Translations under genes and position numbers: made by a program
Shown here: positions 8,799-17,226 of the stretch, piece by piece
Layout: each line of letters starts with the position of its first letter
How positions within the stretch are numbered: the stretch's first letter is position 1
NCBI GenBank assembly: GCA_002839855.1
Contig: PGYV01000003.1
Location: 96,450-160,449, forward strand
DNA length: 64,000 nt
Reading direction: 5' to 3'
From: Candidatus Goldiibacteriota bacterium HGW-Goldbacteria-1
GTDB taxonomy: Bacteria; Oederibacteriota; PGYV01
The notes under the pieces: model-generated
The model's database searches: none
What the model saw: only the letters and a program-made list of their open reading frames with translations
What the model was told of the DNA's origin: nothing

Positions 8799-9161
8799 AT
8801 GGTTGAAATGCCTCAGAATAAAAGAGAATTCACAAGAATAAATGCTGAAACCCAGGCAATATATAAAGTGCTTGGAGAACCCATTGACCTTTCAGGTACA
8901 GGATATTTAAAGACAACCACCAAGAACATATCAAATGGCGGCTTATGTATCAGCGCTCCCCGCAAAATAACAAAAGGCTATATCGTTAAAGTGGGGCTGG
9001 AACTTGAAACATCTGAAAAACCTATCAGTGCGTTTTGTGAAGTGAAATGGTGCGCCAAATCAGGTTCTGAATTTGAAGCAGGTTTGAAATTTTTAGGCCT
9101 TGAAGATGAAGATCTGGAAAATCTAAAAACATATGTGTCAGGCAGTCTAAACATCCATTAG
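8799..9161 (+). CDS. PilZ domain protein (c-di-GMP binding)
   Basis: A 120-residue stand-alone PilZ domain. It has the two c-di-GMP-binding motifs: RxxxR as REFTR (residues 9-13) and [D/N]xSxxG as NISNGG in the first strand region. Later PilZ features are CEVKWC and the hydrophobic FEAGLKFLGL strand. PilZ proteins alter motility, exopolysaccharide or secretion when they bind cyclic di-GMP; this protein's target is unknown. It has a strong GAGGAGGG RBS and lies 20 bases before a paralogue with the same motifs. The pair probably arose by tandem duplication. Confidence 0.9.
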   Translation: MVEMPQNKREFTRINAETQAIYKVLGEPIDLSGTGYLKTTTKNISNGGLCISAPRKITKGYIVKVGLELETSEKPISAFCEVKWCAKSGSEFEAGLKFLGLEDEDLENLKTYVSGSLNIH

Positions 9162-9181
9162 GGTGTTATCAGGAGGCATTG

Positions 9182-9544
9182 ATGGCTTTGCAGCGCAGGG
9201 AAGTCAGGACATCTGAAAGATTTGAGTGCAATGCTACAGCTTCATACAAAAAGCTTGGTGAATATATAAGCTCCATAGACCTTGGATACAGGTCTGCCAC
9301 GGCGAAAAATATAAGCAGGGGCGGTGTCTGCGTTTTGATGCCTGCGCCTGTTGAAAAAGGCGATGTGCTTCTGCTTGATGTGGCACTTGAAGGTTCTGCC
9401 AGACCAATAAATGCCATTTGTGAAGTCATGTGGTGCTGCAAGTCCGGCGAATACTATGAAACAGGCCTTTGTTTTATTAATATTGAAGGAAAGGACTCAA
9501 AGTGCGTTGAAAATCTGGGCGTAAAATCAAAGAAGGTAAACTGA
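9182..9544 (+). CDS. PilZ domain protein, tandem paralogue
   Basis: The second PilZ domain protein, ~120 residues, similar to its upstream neighbour across its length (shared Y-K-x-L-G-E, ATAKNISRGGVC/TTKNISNGGLC, P-I-x-A-x-CEVxWC, GLCF/GLKF). The RxxxR motif is RTSER and the second motif is NISRGG, so c-di-GMP binding is expected. The ATG at 9182 is preferred over the TTG at 9179, because AGGAGG (9171-9176) is then five bases away. The four-Cys content (CEVMWCC) is higher than in the first copy. Downstream is a 283-base gap before the ClC gene. Confidence 0.88.
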   Translation: MALQRREVRTSERFECNATASYKKLGEYISSIDLGYRSATAKNISRGGVCVLMPAPVEKGDVLLLDVALEGSARPINAICEVMWCCKSGEYYETGLCFINIEGKDSKCVENLGVKSKKVN

Positions 9545-9777
9545 TACAGTTTTTTTGAAAAACAGTTTATCTTTCCGCGGTATCTGAGTTGTAAACACCG
9601 GTATGTAATGTAATTCTATTGATACTGTATTTTTACGGTGTTCTTTTGGGGCGCTTGTGATGCGGGTATATAATCTGCCGCTGTTATTTCTTATGATGGG
9701 GATAAAACCTTTAAATTTAACAAAGACAGGCAGAATGACTTCATAAAAACCAAAAAAAAATTAAACGGTTTTTTTTA

Positions 9778-9804
9778 TTTAAATGTTGTAGAATAACATT
9801 TAAA
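9778..9804. promoter_or_regulatory. 10-bp perfect inverted repeat before the ClC gene
   Basis: TTTAAATGTT (9778-9787) and AACATTTAAA (9795-9804) are exact inverted copies separated by seven bases (GTAGAAT). The spacer contains a TAGAAT hexamer like the -10 boxes elsewhere in the window. It lies 23 bases before the ClC start, so it may be an operator over a promoter or an mRNA hairpin. The rest of the 9545-9827 gap shows nothing else I can support. Confidence 0.45.
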
Positions 9805-9827
9805 AAAGCGGAGCAAGCGGGCTGAAA

Positions 9828-11684
9828 ATGTCAAAAAAGGATAGAAAAAGCACAGGCATTTATAATTATATTGTAAAAAGGGCGGCGGGATTTATCGCCC
9901 ATACGGGTGTAATGACCACGGGCCGCTGGATATATTTTGGGGCTATTGTGGGTGTTATTTCCGCTGTGTGCGCCATGTTATTTGCTTTGTCGCTTAAGTT
10001 TACGGGATTTATTTTTCTTGAAACTATTGCCGGAATTAAAACGTCTTCACTTGGCATGATGATATTTGAAGAGGGATACAAAAAATGGCTTATCCTTGTG
10101 GTGCCGGCTTTTGGCGGCCTTGTTTCCGGATGGCTTACGACAAAATTTGCCCCTGACGCAAAAGGGCACGGCACGGATTATGTCATTAAAAGTTTTCATA
10201 AAAACGCGGGAAATATATTTTTAAGGGTGCCTGTAGTTAAAATAATTGCCACGGCATTTGTGATTGGAACAGGCGGGTCGGCGGGACGCGAAGGCCCCAT
10301 AGCGCAGATAGGCGCGGGGTTTGCGTCTGTGCTTGCAAGGTTTATGAAGTTAAACGACAGGGAAAAAAGGCTTTTAATAATGGCCGGCGCGGCAGGCGGA
10401 ATTGCGGCGATTTTTGGAGCACCGTTAGGGGGCGCGATTTTTGCGGCTGAAGTCCTTTACAGAAATCATGAACTGGAAGCGGAAGTTATTCTTCCTTCTA
10501 TTATTTCATCAATCGTGGCGTTTTCTATATTTCGCAGCGTGATGGGGATAGAGCGCCTTTTCAGCATCGGATCGGTGTCATTCAGTTCGGCGTATGAACT
10601 TATTCCCTATACCATACTTGGTGTGGGCTGCGCTGTTGCGGGGATAGTGTTTGTAAAGTTATTTAACCGGGTGAAAACAGCTTTTAACGGATATAATAAA
10701 ATATCAGTAATTTTTAAACCCGCGCTTGGCGGATTTTTGCTTGGGGTTATGGCTTTATATCTGCCGGGAGTGCTTGGCGGCGGTTATCAGTATATGCAGA
10801 TGGCTTTTGACGGTTCTATTCCGGTTCTTCTTATGTTTCTTCTGGCTGCCGGAAAAATGGTTTCAACATCGCTTACTATAGGCTCCGGCGGTTCCGGCGG
10901 TATATTTGCGCCGTCGCTTTTTATAGGGGCGATGACCGGAGGCGCGATTGGAGGAGTATTAAGATATATGCTTCCTCCGGGCTGGATGCCGCCGGAAGCG
11001 GCATTTATTGCCGTGGGGATGGGCGGCCTTTTCGCCTGTGTTGCCAGAGTACCGCTTGCCAGCCTTATAATGGTATCTGAAATGACAAGGGGTTACGACC
11101 TTCTTGTGCCTATGATGCTTGTATCTGTTATTGCTTTTTTGCTTAACAGAAAACCTTATACTGTATATGACGAACAGGTTAACGGGCTGGTTGATTCACC
11201 CGCTCACAGGGGGGATTTTGAAATGGACGTTCTGGAGGATATAATTGTAACGCCTGATATAATTGAAAAAGGGGCCGTTGTACTTCCAAGGCGCGCGCCT
11301 ATTAAAAAGGCAATTGATACGGCTATGAATTCAAAACAGGGAATTTTTCCTGTAATTGATCAGAAAGACGGAGGCCGGGTTGTGGGGGTTTTTTCCCTGC
11401 AGGACATAAAGGAATATTTGCTTGAAAGCGGCCTTGGGGAAGAGGCGCTTGTGGAAGATATAACGCAGCATAATTTTATCCGTATTCATATCGGAGACAG
11501 GCTTCATTCAGTGGTGGATAAATTTACAGCCAATGATGTTGACGCGCTTCCCGTGATTGATGAAAAAACGGGAATGCTTATGGGAATGTTTTCAAGGGAC
11601 GGGCTTATTAAACTTTATAATAAAAAGCTTATAGCGTTATCTTTAAGAAAAAGCAAAGCGGGAAATATGCCTGCAGGACAGTAA
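9828..11684 (+). CDS. ClC-family chloride channel/antiporter with CBS pair
   Basis: A 618-residue polytopic membrane protein. The ClC selectivity/gating motif GREGP is at 153-157, with gating Glu155, inside GTGGSAGREGPIAQIGAG. The second signature GSGGSGGIFAPSLFIGA is near residue 350. About 10-12 hydrophobic helices span residues 30-440. The C-terminal part (~465-605) holds two CBS motifs, which in other ClC proteins bind adenine nucleotides and control gating. Whether it is a channel or an H+/Cl- exchanger cannot be told from sequence alone. It is followed by a cation/proton antiporter, suggesting a shared role in ion or pH balance. Confidence 0.93.
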   Translation: MSKKDRKSTGIYNYIVKRAAGFIAHTGVMTTGRWIYFGAIVGVISAVCAMLFALSLKFTGFIFLETIAGIKTSSLGMMIFEEGYKKWLILVVPAFGGLVSGWLTTKFAPDAKGHGTDYVIKSFHKNAGNIFLRVPVVKIIATAFVIGTGGSAGREGPIAQIGAGFASVLARFMKLNDREKRLLIMAGAAGGIAAIFGAPLGGAIFAAEVLYRNHELEAEVILPSIISSIVAFSIFRSVMGIERLFSIGSVSFSSAYELIPYTILGVGCAVAGIVFVKLFNRVKTAFNGYNKISVIFKPALGGFLLGVMALYLPGVLGGGYQYMQMAFDGSIPVLLMFLLAAGKMVSTSLTIGSGGSGGIFAPSLFIGAMTGGAIGGVLRYMLPPGWMPPEAAFIAVGMGGLFACVARVPLASLIMVSEMTRGYDLLVPMMLVSVIAFLLNRKPYTVYDEQVNGLVDSPAHRGDFEMDVLEDIIVTPDIIEKGAVVLPRRAPIKKAIDTAMNSKQGIFPVIDQKDGGRVVGVFSLQDIKEYLLESGLGEEALVEDITQHNFIRIHIGDRLHSVVDKFTANDVDALPVIDEKTGMLMGMFSRDGLIKLYNKKLIALSLRKSKAGNMPAGQ

Positions 11685-11746
11685 TGTGAAAAGATAATTT
11701 AAAGGCAGATACAGCAGCTTTAAAAGTTTTATATAATGGAGGACTG

Positions 11747-13018
11747 ATGGAATTTTCAGCCGCGGTTTTATTTATAGGATTAATGGTTTTTTTCGCACAT
11801 TTTTTTTCTGCCACGTTTAACCGCACAAAGATTCCGGACGTTCTGCCTTTGGTAATCATAGGAATACTTGCAGGCCCGGTCTTTAATTTTATAAATCCGG
11901 AAATTCTTGGAAGGTTTGGGGAAATTTTCAGTACGCTTACCCTTGTGATAATACTGTTTGAAGCCGGGTTGTGCCTTGATATTTCTGTCATCAGGTCATC
12001 CGCCGGCAGCGGCGCCAAACTGGCTGTTTTCAGTTTTTTATTGACTTTCGCGGGGGCAGGTTTTATTTCATATTTTTTTATGGGTTTGGAACTTCTTCAG
12101 GCGGCTGTTTTTGGGGCAATATTGGGCGGCGGCGCGCCTTCAATAGTAATACCGATAATTAAAAAGATGAGCGCGGGCGGTAAGACGGCGTCTGTTGTTG
12201 TATTTGAAAGTACAATAAGCGAGGTGCTTTCAATAGTTATCGTGCTGCAGCTTATAGCCACTGCCGGGGCAGGCGGTATTGACGCCGTACACATGTCCGC
12301 AAAAGTATTTTTTGCGTTTCTCATTGCGGTGGTAATAGGCGTTGTGTCAGCCCTTTTCTGGTCAATGATGTTAAACAGAATAAGGCTTCTGGAAAACAGC
12401 GCTTTTACAACCCCTGCTTTTGTGTTTATTGTTTTTGGCGGCGCGGAAATAGCCGGTTTCAGCGGGGCTATTGCGGCGCTTTGCTTTGGGATAATGCTTG
12501 GCAACATGCAGAAAATAAACGTGGGCCCCCTTAAGCATATTAACGTTACCATGAATGAAGCTGAAAAAAGTTTTATGGCGGAAGCTGTCTTTTTAATGAG
12601 GACTTTTTTCTTTTTATATATCGGGATTTCCATAAAGCCTGCGGGTTTTGATGTATTTGCATTTGCGCTGGTGATTACGGCTGTTATCTATGTTGCCAGG
12701 GTCATTTCGGCTCAGCTGTCGTTTAACAGGAAAGAAAACAGGTTTGATGTTACAGCTGCCGGCGTGATGGTTTCAAGGGGGCTTGCATCAGCGGTTCTTG
12801 CGGGTATTCCGCTTCAGGCGGGAATGGAAGGCGGGGAGATAATAAGGGATACCGTTTATGCCGTTATTCTTCTAAGTATTCTGCTGAATTCATTTTTATC
12901 ATATTCTGTTGAAAGGCAAAAGGGTATGTACAGGATTATATCCGCTTTCTTTTCCGGATTCAGCACGGAAAAAACAGATGACACGGCAGCGGATAATAAT
13001 GAAAAAGGCGGCTTTTAA
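11747..13018 (+). CDS. Cation:proton antiporter (CPA family)
   Basis: A 423-residue integral membrane protein with about 12 hydrophobic segments. The N-terminal LPLVIIGILAGPV and LVIILFEAGLCLD segments are the conserved TM regions of NhaP/Kef-type exchangers. The central half has GGAPSIVIP and later VSRGLASAVLAGIPL. Whether Na+ or K+ is exchanged for H+ is not visible. There is no C-terminal TrkA-N/RCK domain; the last ~40 residues are hydrophilic. GGAGG is six bases before the ATG. It is placed 62 bases after the ClC gene in the same direction. Confidence 0.88.
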   Translation: MEFSAAVLFIGLMVFFAHFFSATFNRTKIPDVLPLVIIGILAGPVFNFINPEILGRFGEIFSTLTLVIILFEAGLCLDISVIRSSAGSGAKLAVFSFLLTFAGAGFISYFFMGLELLQAAVFGAILGGGAPSIVIPIIKKMSAGGKTASVVVFESTISEVLSIVIVLQLIATAGAGGIDAVHMSAKVFFAFLIAVVIGVVSALFWSMMLNRIRLLENSAFTTPAFVFIVFGGAEIAGFSGAIAALCFGIMLGNMQKINVGPLKHINVTMNEAEKSFMAEAVFLMRTFFFLYIGISIKPAGFDVFAFALVITAVIYVARVISAQLSFNRKENRFDVTAAGVMVSRGLASAVLAGIPLQAGMEGGEIIRDTVYAVILLSILLNSFLSYSVERQKGMYRIISAFFSGFSTEKTDDTAADNNEKGGF

Positions 13019-13035
13019 TAACTTTTGGTTAAGGG

Positions 13036-13064
13036 TTGCTTGTGGGCTGCTTATTATATATAAT
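13036..13064 (+). promoter_or_regulatory. Candidate promoter for DUF5752-GT4 operon
   Basis: TTGCTT (13036-13041), a 17-base spacer, and a perfect TATAAT (13059-13064). The leader to the first gene would be ~180 bases. I see no clear structure in it. Confidence 0.5.
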
Positions 13065-13250
13065 AAATACAGGTTAAAAAGTGTTTTTTATAAAGTAAAC
13101 TTACAGGCAGCCGGGCTTATGCCCTTTAATTCCGGAATTCTAAAAGCATAAAAAAATATTTTCATTGCCTGCTGTTTTTGTACTTGGTGTGATTTTTCCG
13201 GGCAAAAGAGTTTACTAAAAATACGGCTGTATTGTTTAAGGAGGGTAATG

Positions 13251-13919
13251 ATGGAAGGGAATGCGGATGAAAAAAGTTTCAGATTTTACACGCGGATGCA
13301 CCTGTCTGAATTAACCGGCGTTTCAGCCGGAAATCTGGAAGAACTTTTAAAATGCATAAAAAGCATTGACGGTTCGTCCATCTACCACCATACTCACAGA
13401 TTTCTTCAGCAGCACGAATACCTGAATCCGGAACCTGCCAATGACTTTGCGTATTGGGTTGATGAATCGCTTGGTGAAAGCAGGCTTGCGGAAGCCCTTG
13501 CAAGCATTGATACGGTAAGTTTTAAAAGCATAAGGATGTTAAGGGAGGAATTATCAAATGTAATAGCAAATTATCTTGAATCAAATAAAGGCAGGCAGTT
13601 AAGGTCGGCTATGCAGGGGATGGAATTTAATTTTGTAAAATCGGTAAGTTTTGTTTTTCCCACCGGTTATACGGCGTCTTCAGCGGGCGAGTTTGTGGAA
13701 TGCCTTGAAAAAATAACCTCGGATTCGCTTTATTTTCATATGTTTGAATCAAGGCTAAGGCTTGATAAACAGGAAAATGATTTTTCCCTGTGGCTAAGAA
13801 GTTCGCTGGGGCTGGATAAACCTGCTGACGCCATAAACAGGCTTGACCCTTATACCCATACTATCGGGCAGCTGCGCAGGGTTATTATTGATATTTTAAG
13901 AAAGGGCGGTGTTATATGA
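13251..13919 (+). CDS. DUF5752 family protein, two internal repeats
   Basis: A ~222-residue soluble protein that matches my memory of the DUF5752 family, commonly encoded beside trehalose-synthase-like glycosyltransferases. Two halves repeat the same pattern. The first has SIYHHTHRFL, an NDFAYWVDESLGE segment and SIRMLREEL. The second has SLYFHMFESRL, NDFSLWLRSSLG and TIGQLRRVI. The function is unknown; the neighbour suggests a partner or regulator of the glycosyltransferase. AAGGAGGG favours ATG 13251 over ATG 13248. The stop overlaps the next start (ATGA), implying coupled translation. Confidence 0.82.
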   Translation: MEGNADEKSFRFYTRMHLSELTGVSAGNLEELLKCIKSIDGSSIYHHTHRFLQQHEYLNPEPANDFAYWVDESLGESRLAEALASIDTVSFKSIRMLREELSNVIANYLESNKGRQLRSAMQGMEFNFVKSVSFVFPTGYTASSAGEFVECLEKITSDSLYFHMFESRLRLDKQENDFSLWLRSSLGLDKPADAINRLDPYTHTIGQLRRVIIDILRKGGVI

Positions 13920-15127
13920 ACAGCATAAATGATTACGCAAAAATAGTGGGGCAGGCGGTTCTGGATGACCTTAAAATTGCGGCTGAAAAATTAAAAGGAA
14001 AAAAAATCACGCATGTAAATTCCACGCCGGTAGGCGGCGGAGTCGCGGAAATACTGACAAGAATGGTGCCCCTGCTTAATCAGCTTGGGGTTCGGTCTGA
14101 CTGGCAGGTAATAAAAGGCAACAATTCATTTTTTGATGTCACAAAAAAAATGCATAACAACATACATGGAAGCGGTGAGCCCCTTACCGGAAGTGAAATA
14201 AAGACTTTCATTGAAAACGGCGCGTTTAATGAGGAAAATATGCCCTGTGATTCGGACATAATGTTTATTCATGACCCTCAGCCGATAACGCTTATTAATA
14301 AAAAACGGGATAATAAATGGATATGGCGGTGCCATGTTGACGCAAGTAATCCAGTTGCTTCCACATGGAAATTCCTAAGGGAGTATATTGACCGTTATGA
14401 TTCCGCCGTATTCTCTTCGCCCCTTTTTGCAAGGCAGCTGCCCATAAGGCAGTTTTTAATCTCTCCGTCAATTGACCCGTTAAGCGATAAAAACAGGGAT
14501 ATGGAGCCGGAAGAAATAAAAAAGTACCTTGATAAATACAATATACCGACTGACAAACCTTTAATTACCCAGATATCCAGGTTTGACAGGTTGAAGGACC
14601 CTGTGGGGGTAATACAGGCGTACAAAAAGGTAAAACCTTATGTTGACTGCAGGCTTCTGCTGGCAGGCGGGACGGCGGTGGATGACCCGGAAGGTAATGT
14701 TGTTTATAATGAAGTGCTTGAAGCCGCGGGAAAAGATAAAGACATAATGATACTTAACATGCCGCAGGATGATAACGCCGTTAACGCCATTCAAAGGGCG
14801 TCAACGGTGATAATGCAGAAATCACTTAAAGAAGGCTTTGGGCTTACAGTCAGCGAGGCGCTGTGGAAGTCAAAACCGGTTTTGGCTTCACATGTGGGCG
14901 GGATCCCGCTTCAGATTAAGCATAAATATTCGGGGATGCTGTGCCATTCAATAGACGGAGCCGCGTTTGCGCTGAAAATGCTGCTGAATAACCCTGATTT
15001 CGCGGACAAACTGGGCAAAAACGGGAAGGAACATGTAAGGAATAATTTCCTGCTTACAAGGCATATTAAAGAATATATGCTGCTTTTTCTATCCCTTTAT
15101 TCCAAAGAGGACGTTGTGCTTTTTTAA
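13916..15127 (+). CDS. GT4 glycosyltransferase, trehalose synthase (TreT)-like
   Basis: A 403-residue retaining glycosyltransferase of family GT4. The N-terminal HVNSTPVGGGVAEILTRMVP and the following WQVIKGN are hallmark TreT segments. HDPQPITLI, WRCHVDAS and DSAVFSSPLFA follow. The C-terminal Rossmann half has QISRFDRLKDP and the donor-binding KSLKEGFGLTVSEALW followed by KPVLASHVGGIP. TreT makes trehalose from a nucleotide-glucose and glucose; close relatives use other acceptors, so the product is inferred. It is coupled to the DUF5752 gene and followed by a strong terminator. Confidence 0.87.
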   Translation: MNSINDYAKIVGQAVLDDLKIAAEKLKGKKITHVNSTPVGGGVAEILTRMVPLLNQLGVRSDWQVIKGNNSFFDVTKKMHNNIHGSGEPLTGSEIKTFIENGAFNEENMPCDSDIMFIHDPQPITLINKKRDNKWIWRCHVDASNPVASTWKFLREYIDRYDSAVFSSPLFARQLPIRQFLISPSIDPLSDKNRDMEPEEIKKYLDKYNIPTDKPLITQISRFDRLKDPVGVIQAYKKVKPYVDCRLLLAGGTAVDDPEGNVVYNEVLEAAGKDKDIMILNMPQDDNAVNAIQRASTVIMQKSLKEGFGLTVSEALWKSKPVLASHVGGIPLQIKHKYSGMLCHSIDGAAFALKMLLNNPDFADKLGKNGKEHVRNNFLLTRHIKEYMLLFLSLYSKEDVVLF

Positions 15128-15164
15128 CCCTTGCTTTATTTGCCATTTAAAAATATAATGTTTA

Positions 15165-15197
15165 AAGGAGGCCGTAATAAGGCCTCCTTATTTTTTG
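15165..15197 (+). terminator. Rho-independent terminator after the GT4 gene
   Basis: A perfect 9-bp stem, AAGGAGGCC (15165-15173) and GGCCTCCTT (15181-15189), with a 7-base loop, followed by ATTTTTT. It ends the DUF5752-GT4 operon. Confidence 0.85.
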
Positions 15198-15222
15198 ATG
15201 TTAATCGGAGTTAAGGAGCAAA

Positions 15223-16554
15223 ATGAAAAGTGATTTTACGGTTTTAATTGTAGGAAGGGAAAATGTCGGCAAATCCTCCATTTTCAACAAACTAATCAAC
15301 CAGCAGAAGGCCATAGTTGACGATTATCCGGGGGTAACCCGCGACAGGCTTTACGGCGATGCCGAATGGTTTGGAAAAAAGTTTACGCTTGTGGACACGG
15401 GCGGAATTCTGTTTGACGGCGAAGACCTTATAAAAACAAAGGTTGTGGATACCATAAAAGATGTCATTAAAAGCGCTGACCTTGTGCTTATGGTGGCGGA
15501 CGGCAAAAGCGGACTTATTCCGGATGACAAAAAGATCCTGACTTTTATAAAAGAAAATAACCCCAATTACGTTGTCGCGGTCAATAAGATTGATTCGCAG
15601 GCGGCGGTTGATAAGACATACGAATTTTATAATATGGGGATTGACAAAATTTTTCCGGTATCTTCAGCGCATTCGCTTGGGCTTGATGACCTGCTTGATT
15701 ACATAGCGGAGAAAATACCAAAAGTAAAACCGGACGAAGATGACGGCAAGCTTCCCAAGATAGCAATAACAGGAAGGGAAAATGCCGGCAAATCATCGCT
15801 GTTTAACGCCCTGCTTAAAGAAGAGCGCTCCATAGTAACTGAAATACCCGGCACCACCCGTGACGCGGTGGATTCAATGATAGAGCTAAACGGAAAGAAA
15901 TTTATAATTATAGATACCGCGGGCGTGAAAAAACGCAGGAATATGAAGGGCAAGCCGGAAGCGTTTGGAATAGGCAGGTCTTTTTCCAATGTTAAAAGAA
16001 GCGACGTTGTCCTGCATGTCATTGATATCACCACGGGAATTACTGAAGTGGACAAGAAAGTGCTTGGCTATGCCGCGGAGCATTTAAAAGCTGTTGTTAT
16101 CTGTGTTAATAAGTGGGATCTTGTAAAACCTTCAGACAGGGACGCTAAAAGAAAAGAATATATTGAATATCTTCGCGATGAAATGAAATTTATGGACTAC
16201 GCGCCGGTTGTTTTTGTATCCGCTAAAAATTCGGCTGGCCTTGAAAAGCTTATAGATATTGTAATTCGTGTTGAAAAAAAGTATAATTTCAGGGTAAAGA
16301 CGTCAATTTTAAACAGAATGATAAGGGAAGCGGTTTTCAGAAAGGCGCCTGTGACAAAAAAAGGCAGCCTTAAAATATACTATGCGACGCAGGTTTCTGC
16401 CGCGCCGCCCACTTTTACGCTTTTTGTAAATTCGGCGGATAAAATTCACGAAAGTTATTTAAGATATGTTGTAAATAAGATCCGCGAAGATTTTGGATTT
16501 GACGGATGCCCTATTAAACTTAAAGTAAAGCAGAAGGAAAAAAAGGAGGCTTAG
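15223..16554 (+). CDS. der: Ribosome-associated GTPase Der (EngA)
   Basis: Der is an essential tandem GTPase needed for 50S ribosome assembly. Two G domains are visible. The first has GRENVGKSS at 11-19, DTGG and NKID. The second has GRENAGKSS from ~184, DTAG and NKWD. The C-terminal KH-like domain (~350-443) has the family's AxxxKAPVxKKGxLKIYYATQ pattern. The length of 443 is normal. AAGGAGC precedes the ATG. It heads the der-plsY-gpsA-merR run, with spacings of 3 bases, an overlap and 12 bases. Confidence 0.97.
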   Translation: MKSDFTVLIVGRENVGKSSIFNKLINQQKAIVDDYPGVTRDRLYGDAEWFGKKFTLVDTGGILFDGEDLIKTKVVDTIKDVIKSADLVLMVADGKSGLIPDDKKILTFIKENNPNYVVAVNKIDSQAAVDKTYEFYNMGIDKIFPVSSAHSLGLDDLLDYIAEKIPKVKPDEDDGKLPKIAITGRENAGKSSLFNALLKEERSIVTEIPGTTRDAVDSMIELNGKKFIIIDTAGVKKRRNMKGKPEAFGIGRSFSNVKRSDVVLHVIDITTGITEVDKKVLGYAAEHLKAVVICVNKWDLVKPSDRDAKRKEYIEYLRDEMKFMDYAPVVFVSAKNSAGLEKLIDIVIRVEKKYNFRVKTSILNRMIREAVFRKAPVTKKGSLKIYYATQVSAAPPTFTLFVNSADKIHESYLRYVVNKIREDFGFDGCPIKLKVKQKEKKEA

Positions 16555-16557
16555 CAC

Positions 16558-17226
16558 GTGGGAATAATTATAATTCTTGCAAGCATTGCAGCTGCGTACC
16601 TTATGGGTTCCATACCGACAGGCTATCTTATCGTTAAAGGGTTAAAAGGCATTGATATCAGAACTGTGGGAAGCGGAAATATAGGCGCGACAAATGTTAA
16701 ACGCGTGCTTGGCATGAAATGGTTTTTTGGAGTTTTATTTCTTGATGCTTTAAAAGGTTTTTTGCCGGTTCTTGCGGTAAAAATATTATTTCCGCAGTAT
16801 CAGTTTCTTCCCGTACTGGCGGCTTTGTTCGCGGTTCTGGGCCACACTTTCACGCTGTTTCTTAATTTTAAAGGCGGCAAGGGTGTAGCCACAGGGCTTG
16901 GTGTTTTTCTTGCGCTGGCGCCTTTATCCGTAATTTGTTCTGTTGCGGCGTTTGCCGTGTTCTTATGGATGTTTAAATACATTTCACTGGGTTCAATAGT
17001 GGCGGCAATTCTGCTGCCGGCTTTTGTTTTTATATTCGGGGAAAACGGCTTTTTAAATCTGGTACTGATATTCGCCATCTTTACGGCATTTTTTGTGGTG
17101 TATAAACATAAAGAAAATATTAACAGGCTTAAGGAAGGCACGGAAAATAAATTCACGTTAAAGACACAGCAGAAAGAAGAAGGACCGGTAAAGCCTGAAA
17201 ATAAAAAGAAGGCGGTAAAGAAATGA
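16558..17226 (+). CDS. plsY: Acyl-phosphate:glycerol-3-phosphate acyltransferase
   Basis: PlsY transfers an acyl group from acyl-phosphate to glycerol 3-phosphate, the first membrane step in phospholipid synthesis. The three family motifs are present: GSIPTGYL in the first segment, GSGNIGATN, and LNFKGGKGVATGLG. Five hydrophobic segments span residues 1-180. A ~30-residue Lys/Glu-rich tail at the C-terminus is longer than in many homologues. The start is GTG with GGAGG eight bases upstream. It overlaps gpsA (ATGA), the enzyme that makes its acceptor substrate. Confidence 0.95.
   Translation: MGIIIILASIAAAYLMGSIPTGYLIVKGLKGIDIRTVGSGNIGATNVKRVLGMKWFFGVLFLDALKGFLPVLAVKILFPQYQFLPVLAALFAVLGHTFTLFLNFKGGKGVATGLGVFLALAPLSVICSVAAFAVFLWMFKYISLGSIVAAILLPAFVFIFGENGFLNLVLIFAIFTAFFVVYKHKENINRLKEGTENKFTLKTQQKEEGPVKPENKKKAVKK

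Noticed and set aside
12909..13151. An 80-codon plus frame after the antiporter
   Set aside because: It overlaps the antiporter gene for most of its first half and has no good RBS; the second half covers the promoter of the next operon.
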